64,000 nt of DNA from Calycina herbarum (Eukaryota > Ascomycota > Leotiomycetes > Helotiales > Pezizellaceae): NCBI GenBank assembly GCA_001414485.1, contig LLEY01000174.1, positions 1-64,000 of the forward strand. The letters run 5' to 3'. The number at the start of each line of letters is the position of its first letter. Positions within the stretch are counted from its first letter, which is position 1. The position numbers and the translations under genes were made by a program. The notes below the pieces were generated by a model. The model did not search any database and was not told the origin of the DNA. It was given only the letters and a program-made list of their open reading frames with translations. Below, in pieces: positions 32,370 to 45,007 of this stretch.

Positions 32370-35300
32370 ATGGATCCAAGTATCCAGCGCGCGTTGAATG
32401 ATAAGCTCTACGACAAGAGGAAGGTCGGAGCACTCGAGTACGCATGCATCCTTTCCCCGCTCCCCACCAACCTCCTCAACTCCAAAACTAACGTGTTGGA
32501 TAGCCTCGAACGTGTTATCCGGGATCTCGCCACGGCGAAGGAATTTGATCGCATCAAGAAAATTATTCAACAATTGTGCAACGATTTTGCATATGCCGTC
32601 CATCAGCCTCATGCGAGGAATGGCGGACTCATCGGCCTTGCAGCCGCGGCAATAGCTTTGGGTCCAGTATGTCGCCTCCCTTAAAATCATTCATGATCAC
32701 TACTGATAAAGCGATAGGAATTGGCTAGATATCTGGATGAAATTGTGCCTCCAGTCCTTGCGTGTTTCACAGACCAAGATGCTCGCGTGCGTTATTATGC
32801 ATGCGAGAGTATGTATAATATTGCCAAGGTAGCGAAGGGCGAGGTCTTACCATATTTCAACGACATTTTCGATGCACTATGCAAAGTAAGTCAATTTTGC
32901 CTATTCTAGAATGTATCCATCTACTCTTATATCTTTATATATTAACACTATATCTAGCTTGGTGCAGATTCAGAGCTCTCAGTGAAGAATGGAGCCGAAC
33001 TTCTTGATCGCCTCATCAAAGACATTGTGTCCGAATCTGCAGCCACCTATGTTTCTATCCTTCACACCTCTGAAGATTCAATAATTGAGACCGACAAAGA
33101 ATCACGAGATGAATCTGTGGATTTGCCTACTGCCTTTTCACTCGCTGACTTCATTCCGCTTCTGAAAGAGCGCATATACGTAATCAATCCATTCACTCGG
33201 ACCTTCTTGGTTGGATGGATCACATTACTAGACTCTATTCCTGATCTGGAGCTTGTCTCTTACCTACCAGAGTTTCTTGGAGGCATCTTCAAGTTCTTGA
33301 GCGATCCAAACCGCGACGTACATGTCGCAACCCAGGGCGCACTGGAGAGATTCCTGAGCGAGATCAAGCGGATATCCCGCATTAAGAAGGGCATTGTGGA
33401 AAGTCGCAAGTCCCGGAGTGAAGGCAAACGAAAGCGTTCTGGATCCATGGATAGTGACGCCTCTATCGCTCCGGATGTTGGAGCTGACGATGATTCCATT
33501 GCTGGCGATGATAAAGATATTAGTAGCGACGATGACTGGGTACCAGGTCAAGATGTTGCAGTCAACCACAAGGAGATACTTGAGATATTGACAGCAAACC
33601 TTGATGCCCCACTAGGTAGATGTCTTTTACTAAATTCAGATGACTCTTGCTAATACATAGTAGAAGAAGACAGCCTACAGGAATCACTTCGCTGGATTGT
33701 GGAGTTTCTCGATATTTGTCCCGAAGAAGTGCTACCATTTGCACCAAAAATCCTGGCTCATCTTCTGCCAGCTATGGCAAGTGGTGTGGAACCCATCAGG
33801 CAAGCAGCTGCCCGAGTGAATACTGCTCTTATGGACTACGTGGTGTCACTTTCAGATGAAGGCGGCTCGTCAGAACCACCCACTGCCGGGCCCTCAAGAA
33901 TACCTACTTCAGTCCTGAAGGAGAACGAAAGAAGAGATTCTTCTGCCAATCCACGCGGCTCAGTATCCACGACCCGAGAACCTGATCGGCGGGAGTCTGA
34001 AGTCCAAACACCCCCTCCGCCGTACAACAAAGCACCCACGCCCACACCACCTCCATCTCGCCCACAAGTCGACCTCGATTATGCTGCGGCAGTCAATTCC
34101 CTTACCCTACTTTTCTTGAATGATCATGAAGCAACCAGAGTTGCGGCTCTTACTTGGTTGCTCATGCTTCACAAAAAAGCCCCTCGCAAGGTGTTAGCTA
34201 TCAACGATGGCACATTTCCCGCACTTCTCAAGACTTTATCTGACCCCGCGGAAGCGGTCGTCACAAGGGACTTGCAACTTCTGTCACAAATCTCAAGAAA
34301 CAGCGGAGATGAGTACTTCACCTCATTCATGGAGAATCTCTTGCAGCTGTTTTCTACAGACAGAAAGTTGTTGGAAACCCGAGGGAATCTGATCATTCGA
34401 CAGCTCTGCGTTAGCCTTAGCCCCGAACGAATCTACCGAACGCTCGCAGATTGCATCGAAAAAGAAGAGGACGTTGAGTTTGCTAGTATTATGGTTCAAA
34501 ATCTCAACAATAACCTAATTACAGCTCCTCAACTGGCAGATTTGCGCAAGAGACTTCGGAATCTGGAAACCAAAGTTTGTCACCAGAAACATCCCACCAG
34601 CAAACCTAACAAATCACAGGACGGACAAACCTTCTTCGTCGCCCTTTTCAGATCGTGGTGCTACAATGCAGTTGCCACTTTCTCCCTTTGCTTACTCGCG
34701 CAGGCATACGAGCAAGCATATAATCTTCTTCAGATATTGTATGGTGCGGTGTGTCAATGGGCTGGGCTATGCTGACTTCAATAGTGCGGAACTGGAGATG
34801 ACTGTCAACATGCTCATCCAAATCGATAAGCTTGTCCAGCTTCTTGAATCCCCCGTTTTCACTTGTAGGGAAAGCTCCTTTGTAGTCTGGACTTGGCTAA
34901 CTTAGATATAGACCTTCGACTGCAACTACTGGAACCGGAGAAACACCCCCATCTTTACAAATGCCTTTACGGTTTATTGATGCTTCTTCCCCAATCTGCT
35001 GCATTTGCTGCTTTGAAGAACAGACTAAATAGTGTGAGTGCGATAGGCTACCTCCACATCGCACCTCGAACGTACGTATCTCAATCTCGTAATAACAGTG
35101 TCGTGGAAGCGCTCTCTTCTCTTCAATTACATACTCGTCAAAAGAGCACCGAAGCTCATACCTCATTTAGCGCACCGGCGAATGCTGGCCCATCAAATTT
35201 CGACAGATCTAGTAGGCTCAAAGGCCGAGACGAGCAAGGGATTCGGTGGAACGAACTGTTGGAAAAGTTCAAGAGTGTGCAGGAAAGAGCAAGAAGATCT

Positions 35301-35516
35301 CAGAGACCGGGAGGGGAATTTGAGGATAGTTTGGGTATGCTGGATGCACGGGCTGGAGAAGGATTGGAAGGGAAGGCTTTCAAGGAGTTGAGTCGTTTGC
35401 ATGGACCTCCAATTCCGGCCAAAGACACACCCACGCAAACACCAGCCGGGAAGAAACAACCTGCAGGACTCGGCAAGTTTGGACGTTTAGGGGGCGGGGG
35501 ACGACCCAAGCGATAA
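32370..35516 (+). CDS. VAC14: Vac14, scaffold of the PIKfyve/Fab1 complex
   Basis: Exons: 32370-32437, 32504-32666, 32718-32885, 32958-33615, 33661-34574, 34620-34738, 34785-34864, 34912-35516; 924 residues. The N-terminus ([22 protein letters not shown]) and the HEAT-repeat body with [14 protein letters not shown] and [13 protein letters not shown] are diagnostic. The C-terminal VAC14 domain includes [19 protein letters not shown] and the LLESPVF...LRLQLLEP block. In yeast Vac14 organises Fab1 and Fig4 on the vacuole membrane to control PI(3,5)P2. An acidic/Ser-rich insertion (about residues 300-350) and a Pro-rich stretch (about 430-470) are low-complexity. The 45-base intron 34575-34619 has GTTTGT, CCTAAC and CAG but no stop. 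A further in-frame intron 35072-35146 is possible and would shorten the protein by 25 residues. Confidence 0.93.
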
Positions 35517-35608
35517 TATGTGGTGTCGGTCTATGGTGTGGTTGTTTTGTAGCATGTTATTATAATCAAGCGCGGAGTTTCTGGCTAAATTCAGAGGCGA
35601 ATTTCCAT

Positions 35609-36496
35609 TCATCTACCCTTCCTGGGAGTTTCTCTTTCCACAAGTCCCTCAAACATGCTATCACGTTGCCGTATTAAATTTCTCAACTCCACCCTTAAGC
35701 TTTCCAGTTCCAGTCTTGCTAGATCCGTGTCTTGTGGTAAACCATGATAACCCTTTACTTGTGTCTCAAGATCCTTCACTGTAGCCATCAGTGCCTTGTA
35801 TTTCACCTCCTCCGCCTGTACTTGTTCTATTGTGATTGGTGTTCCCGAAGCGGCGGTCAAGGAGGCAACTCGTTCCTTAAGTTCTGGTAATTTGGAAGAC
35901 AGACCCTTGATCCTCCGCCGGTAGTCGACCGTCTGCTTCATCAAATCTGGGGGTGGTTGATATGCGTCCCCTTGTAGTTCCTCAACCAAGTTGTTTATCT
36001 TCTCCAGCTCCGTCTTCAAATAGTTCTCAAGAATCGACACTCGGTCCACAGCCTGATCCAAATCATGCGAAGCAACATGCAAATCGATAATCTTCCGCCC
36101 CATTGTCTCCATATCAGGTATCGGTTGGTTGAGCGCAACACTCAGGGATGATAGCGCGTCGAGACTTGCTTCTCCCTCTCGCGTCAAGCAGTCTTCGAGG
36201 GAATGCAACAGGTCGGTATTCGGATCGGCTTCCTCCTTTGCTTGTAGATCCTTCAGAGCTTTGGCTTCTACTCTCGCTAGCAGTTCGCGTTCTTCGTCGG
36301 CGCTTTCATTGAGGGTCGCGAGGGCGAGGAGGGCTTTGAGGGTATCGTTGTTGCGCTCGAATGCGGGTGGGGATTTGCCATTGAATTTTGTGGAGAGCCA
36401 GTTGTCGACGTAGTTCCAGTCTTTCGATGTAGCGGCGTGTTGGCGGGCTACAGATGGAGAGAAGATTGCTGAGGGGGAGAGGGAGAGATGTGCCAT
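35609..36496 (-). CDS. HAUS augmin-like complex subunit 1 homologue
   Basis: A single exon gives 295 residues, close to the size of HAUS1 proteins. It is predicted largely helical: a short N-terminal domain with a DWNYVDNWLSTKF motif typical of HAUS1, then long coiled-coil stretches (about 150-215 and 235-285). Family knowledge: augmin recruits gamma-tubulin to existing spindle microtubules for branching nucleation. The start at 36496 (MAHLSLSPS) is the first ATG before the conserved part; the frame stays open upstream to 36772 but without protein-like sequence. The gene converges with VAC14: their stops are less than 100 bases apart. HAUS1 assignment rests on the N-terminal motif and the coiled-coil layout. 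Confidence 0.75.
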   Translation of the reverse strand: MAHLSLSPSAIFSPSVARQHAATSKDWNYVDNWLSTKFNGKSPPAFERNNDTLKALLALATLNESADEERELLARVEAKALKDLQAKEEADPNTDLLHSLEDCLTREGEASLDALSSLSVALNQPIPDMETMGRKIIDLHVASHDLDQAVDRVSILENYLKTELEKINNLVEELQGDAYQPPPDLMKQTVDYRRRIKGLSSKLPELKERVASLTAASGTPITIEQVQAEEVKYKALMATVKDLETQVKGYHGLPQDTDLARLELESLRVELRNLIRQRDSMFEGLVERETPRKGR

Positions 36497-36953
36497 TGTA
36501 TGAGATGTGTAAATATGGTGTTGAAGTTGGAGTTTTGTTGTTGCTAAAGACAGGAGGTGAGTAAATACATAGCCTCGGGGTCCGGAGGAATTGTACAACC
36601 CCACAACTCTTGGCATGCGAGGCTGAAAGCAATCGATCACGGAAATTGCAGGGTCTAAAGAGGCCAGCTTGTACAATGCGATCCCCCCATCAAGACAACT
36701 ACTCCATACCCATATAACACCATACCACCACGCTCTTTTCTCGACCTTCCAACCTTCACTCCTGCAACCCAATTAGCATCCCACAACAACAAACCCTCGA
36801 GCTGGGCCATTGTGTCAACTTCCACACTTATTGGCAATTCACTAAAGACCCCTCAAGCGTGGTATCGCTTTATCGGTTTCATCCTCGCCACTAAACTCTA
36901 CCTGCGCAACCCCTCTGCCTCCGATTTCGATATCTCTGCATGATCTCTTCACG
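36497..36953. promoter_or_regulatory. divergent promoter region between HAUS1-like and DnaJ genes
   Basis: The 457 bases between the two start codons contain both promoters. A CCAAT-type word (AACCCAATTAG) and C/T-rich tracts occur near 36,720-36,790. No gene is supported within it. Confidence 0.45.
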
Positions 36954-38559
36954 ATGATTGTCAACCTGTCGGTCCTGGCATTCGCCGCCACACTGCTATC
37001 TTCCAACTCGTTGGTCCTAGCTGTCTCGTCCTCGGACATCCCCTCCGATTTGCCCATCTCGGCTCTCTTGTCGTCCGCCAACGCCCACTTGGCGAAAGGA
37101 GAAACCAACGATGCCCTCACCTACTACGATGTCGCCATTTCTCGAGATCCTCAAAACTACTTGACTTATTTCAAGCGTGGCGCAACCTACCTATCTCTCG
37201 GTCGAACCGCACAAGCTACCAAAGACTTCGACAAAGTCCTGAGCATCAAACCAGGATTCGAAGGGGCCCTCCTCCAGCGGGCGAAGATACGCGCGAAGTT
37301 TGGGGATTGGGATGCGGCAGTGAAGGATTTCCTCGCTCATGGCAATTCGGCCGATGACCTCGCTCAACTCGAGGAGGCCAAGGGGGCAACCTCTTTGGCT
37401 TTTGACGCCGAAAAGGCTGGGAACTGGGAGGAGTGTATCACACAGGCAGGCGCTGGAATTATGACAGCAAGCAAGATGCTTTCATTGCGAAAGACTCGAG
37501 CGAACTGTCGGTTCCAGCGTGGGGAGGTCCAGGAGGGTATGAGCGATTTGAAGCACGTTTTGCAAATGCAACCTGGTGATATCGAACCTCATTTGCAGAT
37601 CGCTGCGATCACCTACTACGGATTGGCCGATCAGGAACATGGAAAGGACCAGCTACGACAGTGTCTACGTGGAGATCCCGATTCAAAGCCATGTAAGAAG
37701 CTTTATAGAAAGATGAAGAATATGGATAAGGCGTTGGAGAAGGTCAATAAGCATTTTGAGAAGAGCCAATACGCGAGTTCTCTGAAGGTTTTATTACCAC
37801 ATGGTGAAGATGCCGGGTTGATTCAGGATATTAAGGATGATGTGAAGGGCTTCCGAGAGGATGGAACCATTCCAGAGCATGCACCCAATGCGCTGGTTGC
37901 CAGAGTTGTCGACATGGTTTGCGAGGCATATCATGAGGTATGTATTTCCCCGCAAATGCCGAGTGTGTGAATACTAACGTGAACAGATGAAAAACTACAA
38001 AAAGGCGATTCCATGGTGTGACGAGGCTCTTACTTATAATGAGAACTCACTTCCCGGACTTATGTCCAAGGCCCAAAGACACATGGAATCTGAGAACTTT
38101 GAAGCCGCCATACAAACTTTAACCACCGCAAAGGAGCACCACCCGGGATCTCAAAAGCTCAACCAGGCTCTACACACTGCTCAAGTTGAGCTGAAGAGAA
38201 GCAAGACCAAGGATTACTACAAGGTCTTGGGAGTGACCCGAGATGCGGATCCCGTGCAAATCAAATCAGCCTACCGAAAAATGGTCAAGATCCATCACCC
38301 AGATAAAGCTCATATGCAGGGGATTAGCAAGGAGGACGCAGAGAAGAAAATGGCATCAGTCAATGAGGCTTATGAAGTTTTGACCGATCCAGAGCTGAAA
38401 GCAAGGTTCGACCAGGGAGATGACCCGAACGATCACGAGCAACAACGACACAACCCATTCCAAGGGTCTCCTTTTGGAGGTGGGCAACCATTTGGACATA
38501 GCCACGGGGGTCAGCAGTTTAACTTCAAGTTTGGTCAAGGAGGCTTCCAGTTTGGATAA
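36954..38559 (+). CDS. ER-resident TPR/DnaJ co-chaperone (p58IPK/DNAJC3 type)
   Basis: Exons 36954-37937 and 37987-38559 give 518 residues. A hydrophobic signal peptide (residues 1 to ~24) leads into TPR repeats, the first visible as AHLAKGETNDALTYYDVAI, followed by KRGATYLSLGRTAQATKDF. A J domain lies at about 400-470, DYYKVLGVTRDAD..., with its HPD catalytic motif intact; a Gly/Phe/His/Gln-rich tail follows. This matches the ER-lumenal Hsp40 DNAJC3/p58IPK, which delivers misfolded clients to BiP and is induced by ER stress. No KDEL-type retention signal is seen at the C-terminus, as in other members. The intron follows a conserved GAG codon and has an ACTAAC branch site. Confidence 0.9.
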
Positions 38560-39072
38560 GAGAGTCGGGTGGTTGTATAGTTTTGGTTTATGGAGTTAGT
38601 TTGGCGGCGACCAGATGCTAGAATTCACGAATTCATGTATATTTGAAATTTGTTCTATTGAATTGTCATGATTAGGTGAGGCAATCATGCAGTGAGAGGA
38701 GTACAGTCATTCCAAAGTACGTCAAGAGTGAATATTTCCTTGTTTTCCACGTGCTACTCAGACACTTTCATGATCTTCGTACTTGTAGCCACAGAGCCAC
38801 AGCCTTGCGGGTCTCTAGTGTGGCGTGAATGGGCTTGATGTGCCAGGGGTGTCCAATGAACCCCTCTCGCCATCAAACACAACTCATACTTGTACACCTA
38901 GTCAACAGCGACATATGATCCACCCCACCAACAAAAACCACTCCGTCCCCCAAGTACCAAATTCAAGACGAGGCCATTAAAATCCCCGAAACTCATTCTC
39001 GCATTGCTGGACTGTCGTGGACCCTCGGAATGCTTTTGCGAAAGCAGCAACGTGCTCCGATAGTGGATTACC
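38560..39072. other. intergenic, tail of DnaJ gene and SPIN90/Ldb17 promoter
   Basis: A 513-base stretch between two same-strand genes. Nothing coding is supported; it holds the 3' UTR of the DnaJ gene and the promoter of the next gene. Confidence 0.5.
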
Positions 39073-40701
39073 ATGGAGGAGTTTGAGTATACCCTCGACA
39101 ACGAACAACAATTCTGGGACGGTAGATCCCCCCTCTCCACCCTTTGCGCATTTGTTCTGCGGAAATATTGGCTTGGAATCCCAGCTAATTGTGCTCCTTT
39201 TTCTAGAACTTGATGACATCGTCACCAAGAAATGTCCGTCGCAGTTATTGATCGACAACGCCCTGCGCTCTTATCTACACTTTACCACGAAATTCAAAGA
39301 CGAATACCTACAATCCGATTATGACGTGGCGCGATGCATACAAAAGCTTCTGCGGAGCGAGCTGTTCGAGGTGAACAAGGAATATGTTCGAATCCAGCTC
39401 ATCTATTGTCTTCTGCAGGAGGATGAACCCGCGACGCTGCACTTTATAGCAGGTTTCCTACTGTTCGATGGACGGCAGAATGAAGCAACGTTTGAGAAAA
39501 TGAACCAGGAAGGCTGTTTTCCACGTTTAATAGAATTGATCAAGCAGGACCGGAGGGAGGACCCACGATTACATCGACTTCTTTTGGAAGTTTTATATGA
39601 ATCATCACGAATGCAACGACTGAATACGGAAGATTTGGGCCATGTGGATGATGAATTTGTCACTTGTCTTTTTCAAATAATTGAAGAATTATCTGACGAT
39701 GTCGATGACCCGTATCATTACCCTGTCATTCGAGTTTTGGTCAGTATTTCACTTTTACTAAATTATATTGACATCCTAACTTTATCCTATAGCTGGTCCT
39801 TAATGAACAATATATGGTTGCCGCAACCTCCTCTACCACAGACAACCAACCACCGCCCTCCCCATTAACAAATCGTGTCATCAAATTGCTAGGAATCTAC
39901 GGCCATTCCTACAAAACCTTTGGCGAAAACATAATCCTCCTCTTAAACCGCGAAACCGAGACCTCCCTCCAACTCCTCATTCTAAAACTCCTCTACCTCC
40001 TCTTCACCACCCGCTCAACGCACGAATACTTCTACTTCAACGATCTCCGAGTACTCTTGGACGTGATAATAAGAAACCTTCTAGATCTCCCAGACGAACT
40101 CATCTCCCTCCGCCACACCTACCTCCGAGTTCTCTACCCCCTCCTAGCACATACACAACTAAGTCAACCACCTTACTACAAACGTGACGAAATCCAACGA
40201 GTCCTCCATACCCTGGGTCAATCCGCAAACGCCCATTGGGAACCCGCAGATGAAACTACATGCCGTCTCGTCGACCGTGTAGCCAAAGTCCCGTGGCTCA
40301 TCGACCCAGACATCCAAGAAGGAGAAGTAGCCCGAAAACTCCTCGGAATCTCCCTCTCGCCCTCACAAACAGAAAGTTCCGTCAGTGTCGTCCACGTCGC
40401 CGCCGTATCAGAGAAACCCGGTGTCCAAACCCCAAGTCGGAATTCGGAATTCGATGAGGGTGTGCATGATGTGAATGGACATGGGAACGAGGAACCCCAA
40501 TTACCTGAAGTGGAAGAGGCGAAGAAAGAAAGTCCTAGTCCTACCAAGAGAGGAAAGAGATATCCTCCTCCGCCTATACCTTTACCGAGGTTGGATAGTG
40601 GGAAGAAATTACCTCCTAAGACGCCGCCGAGACGTCGGACGAAGTTGAAGACTGTTGCTGCTTCTGAACTACCCGTGGTGGAAACGCCGGTCCCTCAATA
40701 A
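39073..40701 (+). CDS. SPIN90/Ldb17 family protein (Dip1-like, actin/endocytosis)
   Basis: Exons 39073-39121, 39207-39739 and 39793-40701 give 496 residues. The first exon begins [16 protein letters not shown], and introns have clear GCTAAT or CCTATAG signals. The first ~390 residues form the leucine-rich helical armadillo-like SPIN90/Ldb17 domain, with conserved segments such as [18 protein letters not shown] and [33 protein letters not shown]. Fission yeast Dip1 and animal SPIN90 activate Arp2/3 without a pre-existing filament; budding yeast Ldb17 works at endocytic patches. The C-terminal 100 residues are Pro/Ser/Lys-rich with [10 protein letters not shown] and [10 protein letters not shown] stretches, likely SH3 ligands. 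Identification comes from the conserved core. Confidence 0.85.
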
Positions 40702-42189
40702 GGGAGGGGTTACCAGATACATCATTTATATTTCAACAACATTATTTCTTCTGTTATAGCGTTGGCGTTTCAGCGGAGATCCTCTTCTTTTATTTACTGT
40801 TTCTGGCAACTGGTTTGGTTGATACATGGACAGTACATGCATGGATGGCTGGCATGGTATGTTTGTAGTTAGTGCCTGGGATGGACATATGGGAGGCTGA
40901 CTGGCTAGGATTTTTTGCGCGAGCGGGCGGCGAGTGTTTATAATGGTAATTGGGGATCATTCAGAAGGGGAAACAGAAATAGAGAAATTCCCAGTTGTCT
41001 GAATTTCTGAAATTTTTGCAAGTTTGTTCGAGTGTTTTGGATTCTTATATTTCTGTCTATATAAATCCATATCCTGGGGCCTTCAATAGGATATACATCG
41101 CAATGAACGATTCACGAAGAACCCGGGTAATTTATCATGGTTGTCGAAAATCACTCGCGACGAGTGTTGTAGCAACCTAATGGCGATGGGATGGATCGAC
41201 ATACGAGCTTGCTGCTGTCTTTCTTTGGAAATTTGATTTTGTTCCATATTGGTTGTTGACTCTCTTTTTGAGGGGTGATAGTTTCAGCTGCCGTTTGTGT
41301 GGATAGCTTCGTTTCTGTCGCTATTATCAGATTTTTGAGTTCCGTCCGTTTACCTTCTTCATTTGCTTCTCAGCTCTGGTTTTCTAGTCTCAATGCATCC
41401 AACACTCACTTTCCAACCTTGGGAAGAGACACTCCCAGACTTCCTCCCTAACTACCAATATTTACCAAGCAGGTACTTGGTTCACCTCCTTCGTTGTTCC
41501 CCTCGTCCTCGTCTCCTAACGCTATCTTGCGATGGTGTTGAAGTCGCCGGGCAAAATTTCTCAATGTGGGGGTTGTTTCTGTGGTGGGCTGATGTTTTGT
41601 AGTGACTTGTGAACAGCCACGCCTCAGAAGTATAGTTTTTGCCTTTTTGACACCTTCATATTGGTGAAATGTTGTTCCGATTTATGTTTTCACGTTCCAT
41701 TTGCGCATCTGTTGTACGATCATGGCACCAACCAAGAGGATGGGTAACGGAAATCTCGTCATGGTGGCTTGAGAGGGCCCATTTTATTTCCACCACCTGA
41801 CCCTCTGTATCTTACACTTCCAAGTTCTGACTTCGATATTGCTATTTGCACCCGGCTATTTAGGGTCAGTCTCCCCCATAGTTGAAGAGTGACTTTGACA
41901 AATCGGAAATCTCAAGACGGCAAAGAGAGAAGAGAAAAAGCAATATTGAAAAAATTTGAATGCTGGTATCATTAACTATGAAGGAGACTCATCCCACAAA
42001 AAAGAAAAGAGCAAGAAATGTAGACATTCCGCCAATTCACCAAGTCCAAGTCCAAGCCAGATATCATATCCCACAGTCCTGTTGTTCCTCTCTTCCCTCA
42101 CCAACCCCAGCCCCCAGCCCCCAGCCCAAAAATACCAAAATAATAATCACTCATAATAGTACAGCGAAATGTACATACAATTTGCCTCC
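40702..42189. other. intergenic, converging 3' ends
   Basis: About 1.5 kb between the convergent SPIN90/Ldb17 and SLM1 genes. It contains both 3' UTRs and otherwise unremarkable sequence; short open frames (for example 41,363-41,602) have no recognisable content. Confidence 0.5.
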
Positions 42190-45007
42190 TTACAACTCCT
42201 TTTGGATTGGCGTCTGAGGACTAGTCGGGCTCTTAAGGTCGGTAGCACTCCGTGGGTATTCGCCTGGTACATGAAGCTGGCTGATACTATTAACACTCTG
42301 GTGTCTTGGTGCCTCTGCGAATGGAGGTCGGGATTCGACGAGTGGTAGCTCCGAAGTAGGAGTATCTCGCAATTGGGACTGTGAGCTCTCAGAGATGTTA
42401 CCGGAGGCGGCAGACATCATGACTGGAGCTATAATGTTAGAAGCTCCCAAAGGGGCTTGGTTAGAATTCTCGATATTGGTATCCCGCGCTGCTACCATTG
42501 TAGCTTCCTTTTCGGCCTGCTTGTAACTGATATCGGTATCAGGTGCTGCAATCATCGTAGCCTCCATCGCGGCCTGGTCAGCGAGTTGCTGAGGAAAGTA
42601 ATCGTTTTGGGCAGCTTCCTGGTTGGCTTGAGCGTGGCTGTTGTATGCTTCTGCTCCAACAGCGCCCATCGCAGCCCCACCTAGCCCAGCTGCCGCTGCA
42701 ATTGGGGCAGTTTGTTGTTCGCGTCGTGGGGAAGAGACAGTCTCTTGGATTGGCTGGTAGGTGTAGGGATTGACACCATCTTTCATCACTCGCTTATCGA
42801 CCTCCTCAGCATGAGACCTCAAGTCTTCTCCTCCATACTGGTCTGCCGCACTGACAGGGATCGCAGCTACACTTGAATTCTTGCCATCTCCGAAGTTGGA
42901 ACTTCCACTAGACGGAGAAAGAGGAGCTTGTAAGCCACGCTGTGTGTTGATTTGAAGATCGGATGGAAATCGCCCACCTGGTTGGGGACGCCGGGACACG
43001 TCCTGGCCATGGCTTGGTGCCGCTGCGACCACTGCTGATGCATTTGCCGAAAATGGCTCTTCATCTTCCTCGTCCATGGCACCATCACTGCTAATCGATC
43101 CGGCTTTCTGCGAGGTTCCGCTGATACTTCGGGCATGTTGGCGTACAAATGCATTTCGTTCCTGGGGAGACTTTTCCGTCAAAGTTCGAACATCCTCCAC
43201 CCAGCTGATCATCGTATCATAGGACTCCGCTCTAAATACCCAAGAATGACCTCGGTGCATGGAGCCCGTCTGACGGCCTTTGAGCATGAATTTGTTCGAA
43301 GATGCGCCCCGAGGGGAATTGGAGCCGAGTTTCTGTTCGGGGAGGTAGAGAGACATAATAGGAGCCTGGGTTTTGTCCGCAGACTTGAACTCATGGAGAT
43401 GAGTAGGAGAAAGAACATACCTTGAACCTAGTCAGTATTTTATTCGGAGATTTTGTAAAAGAATAACTTACCATCCTGGTGTATAACTATAATCAATTAG
43501 CAGTGTACTAAATGAAGGGGAAAGAATAACTTACCTTTTGAGATATTTGCTTTTGCGCTCCAACAAGCCCTCGCGGATTGCTTGCGCCAAGTAATTATCT
43601 CTACCTGGATAATGTATATTTTGGGCCTCTCGAACTGGTATCTTAGGGTCTACAAAGTGCTCATCGGCCTCAACAAATTGTTCCCTGGAAAAGTGTGTTA
43701 GTAGTTGCTCAACATGAGATATGCCCAGTTACACGGAGAAACGCCAGGGAGGTAAGAGACATACCATTCATGGTCCTTTGGCATCGCAATTGGACCTGTT
43801 CGAAGCTCCTCGATAGCATCATAGGCACTATCTGCCTCCCGCTTGAGAATACCAGCGTATGCGTTGTAGGACTTTTGAATTTCTCCGACCACAATAGACT
43901 CCAATTCTCGACCTGATGCTTCGAGATTCAAATACGCTTGGTGTAGATAATTTTCCTCGTCAATCTGCTTCTCAATCTGGCGATCGGCAGCAAGCTTGAG
44001 TAGATATGGATCTTGTTTGCCTGTCATTTGGGCTGGGTCAACATCAGCCTGTCCAAGGCCGTCTTGTAGGCTGTTCACTGATCGTCGTGTATTTTCCATT
44101 TCCTTTTCAACCGAGTTCTTGAAATCCCCAGATAGACTCTTGATTTCCTTGATCTTCTGGTTCAAATCGTTTCGGAGGCCGACCAGAGATAAAATAACAT
44201 CGTTCTCAATATCCTTGGACTTGTTGGCCTCAGCGATGGCAATTTTGTGGTAGCCTCGTAGGATTTGTAGAGCATCGTCGATTCCACCAGACTGAAGAAA
44301 CATAGGAGGGGTAGAAGTGTTGTTGATGACGTTGGCAACCTTGAGCAGGTTTTTAGATCTGTGATCGTACGAGGCTTGGATTTCTCGGAAATATGTGATC
44401 AAGTCTTTCAGGATTTTGCGCCATGCTGAATGTAGAAGTATTAGCAAAAGTATTCATGTAACGGCGGGCAACCCACATTAAACAAACGGGTTTACGTACA
44501 TTGAAATCTATTTGCCAGAATCTCCGTTGGATTTCCAGTTGTGGGAACTGGTGAGAAGAAAGCACTGTGTGCTTCATCGCCCTCCCCACCAGTTGGTTGG
44601 AGAGCTAAGCTACGCACGCTGCCCGCCCTTGAGCTTCTACGGCTGCCAGACCGCTTCAAGGACCCGGATCTCTTCAAAGAGCCTTTCTTTTTTAGAGTTC
44701 CTCCCCGCGAAGGAATCAGAGTTCCCCCTTGAGACATGACGGAGTTGGAGCGCTGCATGTTGCCGTCTACAATAGAGCTTCCCCGCTGGCTTGCGTCCCA
44801 CTCTTCGTTGAATCGTCCGCGATTCTGTGGTTGTTGTGATGAGGATTGTGCTAAGGGTGAGGATTGTGCTGGATTGCTTGGTGTACCGAAATCGTTGGCA
44901 GATATGTTATTTGAGGTTTGAGGAGGGAGACTGTTGGCACCGTAACCTCGATCCGTATATCCCTGAGAGGGTGGAGGTATGGCCGAGTTCGCATTAATTG
45001 TCGACAT
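42190..45007 (-). CDS. SLM1: Slm1/Slm2-type PH-domain phosphoinositide effector of TORC2
   Basis: Exons: 45007-44500, 44425-43765, 43684-43535, 43486-43472 (15 bases) and 43420-42190; 854 residues. A Ser/Gln/Asn-rich N-terminus with repeated SLKRSGS units precedes an F-BAR-like helical domain (about 165-400, beginning SWRKILKDLITYFREIQASYDHR). A PH domain follows (about 430-560), with SKYLKSYTPGWYVLSPTHLHEFK as its first strands and a Trp in the last helix. The tail is Ala/Gln/Ser-rich. Yeast Slm1/2 bind PI(4,5)P2 at eisosomes and carry membrane-stress signals to TORC2-Ypk1. The 15-base exon encodes the PH strand residues YTPG with split codons on both sides. Confidence is high from the domain pair and length. 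Confidence 0.92.
43472..43486 (-). other. 15-base exon in the PH domain of SLM1
   Basis: Minus-strand exon TTATACACCAGGATG, flanked by a GATTATAG acceptor and a GTAAGT donor. It encodes Tyr-Thr-Pro-Gly with split codons at both ends; the joined strand reads LKSYTPGWYVL, standard for the PH fold. Confidence 0.85.
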
